Origin: Nesterenkonia cremea
GTDB taxonomy: Bacteria; Actinomycetota; Actinomycetes; Actinomycetales; Micrococcaceae
Direction: 5' to 3'
NCBI RefSeq assembly: GCF_014642675.1
Contig: NZ_BMIS01000001.1
Coordinates: forward strand, 62,001 to 126,000
Length of the DNA stretch: 64,000 nucleotides
The notes under the pieces: generated by a model
The model's input: the letters and a program-made list of their open reading frames with translations, nothing else
The model's database searches: none
What the model was told of the DNA's origin: nothing
In this document: in pieces, positions 62,916 through 64,000 of the stretch
Layout: each line of letters starts with the position of its first letter
Position numbering within the stretch: position 1 is the stretch's first letter
Position numbers and translations under genes: made by a program

Positions 62916-63605
62916 ATGCCGAACCACCGCTCCCGCACCGCGCGCACCGCCGCGATCACCGGACTGGCCGCCGGATCCGCCCTGCTGCTCACCGCCTGCA
63001 ACTCGGTGCCCGGCGAGCCGATGAGCGCCGAGGAGCTGGAGACTGTGGTCCCCACCGGCGATCGCATCCCGGAGGGCTGGCAGGACGTGGAGGCGCCTTC
63101 GGCTGGTGAGACTGATGCCGGGGCAGAGAGCCTGCTCTTCCGCATGGGCATGATGTTCAGCGACATCGACACCGGCGATGAGTGTGAGGACCAGCTCGAG
63201 GAGTTTGAGGACAACCTCGAGGAGGTGGAGCTCGTCGCTCAGGGCGAGGCGCCCTATTCCGATGACGATGAGGAGGATTACTTCGTCGCCATTCCCTTCT
63301 CCACCGATGACGAGTCCGACGTCACCGATGAGGCTCTCGAGCTGATGCGCGTCTGCTACGAAAGCGCCGCCGAGGAGGACGAGGACATGGAGGGTGCTGA
63401 GCTCGGTGAGTTGGACACCACGCTGGACAGCGTTCTGGTCACCGTGCGGGACGCCGATGAGGAGGGCATCCTGTTGATCGGCGGCTACAGCTACGGCCAG
63501 AACCACCTGCTGGTCATGGGCTTCTCCGATGATCCGGATGCCGACTTCTCCCAGATCGCCGATGCCACTCACGAGGTCTTCGAAGAGGGCCCCGACGCCG
63601 ACTGA
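62916..63605 (+). CDS. Putative acidic lipoprotein of unknown function
   Basis: A 229-residue protein with a basic N-terminus, a hydrophobic segment and a lipobox (L-L-T-A-C, Cys28), so it should be exported and lipid-anchored. The mature part is strongly acidic (for example YSDDDEEDYFVAIPF), with a repeated β-strand-like pattern ending GYSYGQNHLLVMGFSDD. No family is recognised. The acidic surface fits a salt-tolerant organism. GGAAGGA lies about 9 bases upstream. Confidence 0.75.
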   Translation: MPNHRSRTARTAAITGLAAGSALLLTACNSVPGEPMSAEELETVVPTGDRIPEGWQDVEAPSAGETDAGAESLLFRMGMMFSDIDTGDECEDQLEEFEDNLEEVELVAQGEAPYSDDDEEDYFVAIPFSTDDESDVTDEALELMRVCYESAAEEDEDMEGAELGELDTTLDSVLVTVRDADEEGILLIGGYSYGQNHLLVMGFSDDPDADFSQIADATHEVFEEGPDAD

Positions 63606-63625
63606 TCCTTCGGCTTGCCTCCTCA

Positions 63626-63631
63626 TAGACT
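63626..63631 (+). promoter_or_regulatory. -10 element for leaderless effector-domain gene
   Basis: TAGACT ends 6 bases before the ATG at 63638. The spacer GAGGGG could also be read as a very close ribosome-binding site, but the spacing is too short for that. Confidence 0.45.
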
Positions 63632-63637
63632 GAGGGG

Positions 63638-64000
63638 ATGGAGGATGAGGGCCAGCAGGGCGGCGGCGAGAGCCCGCAGAGAGCCGCGCAGGACGGACTG
63701 AAGCTGGGGGCGATCCCAGGCGCCACTCCGGACAAATGGGCCTCGCGGTGGAGGGATCGCTACCCGCGCTTCCGTCTGAGCGTGGACCACTACGACGACG
63801 CCGGCCAGCTCGCCCGGCTGCAGGAGGGCACCGCCGACGTCGGCTACATCCGCCTGCGCGAGGGCGAGCCCGACCTGGACAAGGACCAGTTCTCCCGAGT
63901 GCTGCTCTACCGCGAGGAGCCGGTGGTCTGCGCCGCCCAGGACCATTGGGTGGCCGCCGCTGAAGAGTCGGTGACCTGGGAGGAGATCGCCGAGGAGTCC
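63638..64000 (+). CDS. Stand-alone LysR-type effector-binding-domain protein (3' end outside window)
   Basis: The visible 121 residues begin with about 20 polar residues and then read LKLGAIPGATPDKWASRWRD, followed by LARLQEGTADVGYIRLREGE and VLLYREEPVVCAAQDHW, the pattern of a LysR substrate-binding domain. No helix-turn-helix precedes it, so it is either a regulator lacking its DNA-binding half or a family of free-standing LysR-like effector-domain proteins known in actinobacteria. The gene runs off the right edge. Confidence 0.75.
   Translation, partial: MEDEGQQGGGESPQRAAQDGLKLGAIPGATPDKWASRWRDRYPRFRLSVDHYDDAGQLARLQEGTADVGYIRLREGEPDLDKDQFSRVLLYREEPVVCAAQDHWVAAAEESVTWEEIAEES

Noticed and set aside
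1..64000. CRISPR arrays, prophage genes, rRNA genes or integrase-bounded islands.
   Set aside because: No regularly spaced direct repeats, phage structural genes, rRNA or integrases were seen; the only transposase is the IS5-family copy at 13 kb.

Overview
The window is the replication-origin region of a high-GC actinobacterial chromosome. The order cca – NUDIX – murJ – trxB – trxA – parB – parA – rsmG – jag – yidC – yidD – rnpA – rpmH – dnaA – dnaN – recF – dciA – gyrB – gyrA – DUF3566 – tRNA-Ile – tRNA-Ala – ppiA – crgA – pabA – pknB/pknA/pbpA/ftsW/pstP/fhaB/fhaA is the classic actinobacterial oriC neighbourhood (compare Mycobacterium Rv3907c–Rv0020c). DLW-39, CrgA, a class E sortase and inositol-phosphate synthase agree with this. 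An eight-gene Mrp-type antiporter operon and many strongly acidic tails point to a halo- or alkali-tolerant Micrococcaceae-like organism, for example Nesterenkonia; that genus guess is inference, not demonstrated.

Layout. 1–5.8 kb: a partial TAXI solute receptor, a GT87-like membrane glycosyltransferase, ino1, CCA-adding enzyme and a NUDIX hydrolase. 5.8–11.1 kb: the MurJ flippase, a separate membrane pseudokinase-like protein, and thioredoxin reductase plus thioredoxin. 11.1–17.2 kb: parB and parA, separated by 3.5 kb that holds an IS5-family insertion sequence and a gene-poor stretch with about ten parS-like sites. 17.3–20.9 kb: rsmG, jag, yidC, yidD, rnpA and rpmH, leading away from the origin. 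21–32.2 kb: dnaA, oriC (the dnaA–dnaN spacer), dnaN, recF, dciA, gyrB, gyrA and a DUF3566 protein. 32.2–33.6 kb: tRNA-Ile, a DLW-39 miniprotein, tRNA-Ala, a decayed amidohydrolase gene, a second dense cluster of DnaA boxes and a 26-bp inverted repeat.

33.6–41 kb: rhomboid protease, cyclophilin, a coiled membrane protein, the MurT/GatD lipid II amidation pair, a broken acetyltransferase gene, PabA, a 54-residue membrane protein, a class E sortase and CrgA. 41–51.3 kb: the cell-wall/phosphosignalling operon, running fhaA to pknB on the minus strand with overlapping stop/start codons. 51.6–54.2 kb: YceI, a TauE/SafE exporter and an unrecognised protein. 54.2–61.9 kb: the Mrp operon, order F-G-(MbhD-like+B)-C-D-D-D-E. 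61.9–64 kb: a dienelactone-hydrolase-like protein lacking its usual histidine segment, a lipoprotein and the start of a stand-alone LysR-type effector-domain protein.

The genes serve chromosome replication and segregation (DnaA, DnaN, DciA, gyrase, ParAB/parS), membrane protein insertion (YidC/YidD), and cell-wall synthesis and its control (MurJ, MurT/GatD, FtsW, PbpA, PknA/PknB/PstP/Fha, CrgA). The least ordinary features are the parS-rich gap between parA and parB, a DnaA-box cluster about 10 kb from oriC, several intergenic nested palindromes (one flanked by a 14-bp direct repeat, like a small mobile element), a large insert in the PknB kinase domain, and an Mrp operon with three D-type subunits, one lacking the conserved glutamate.
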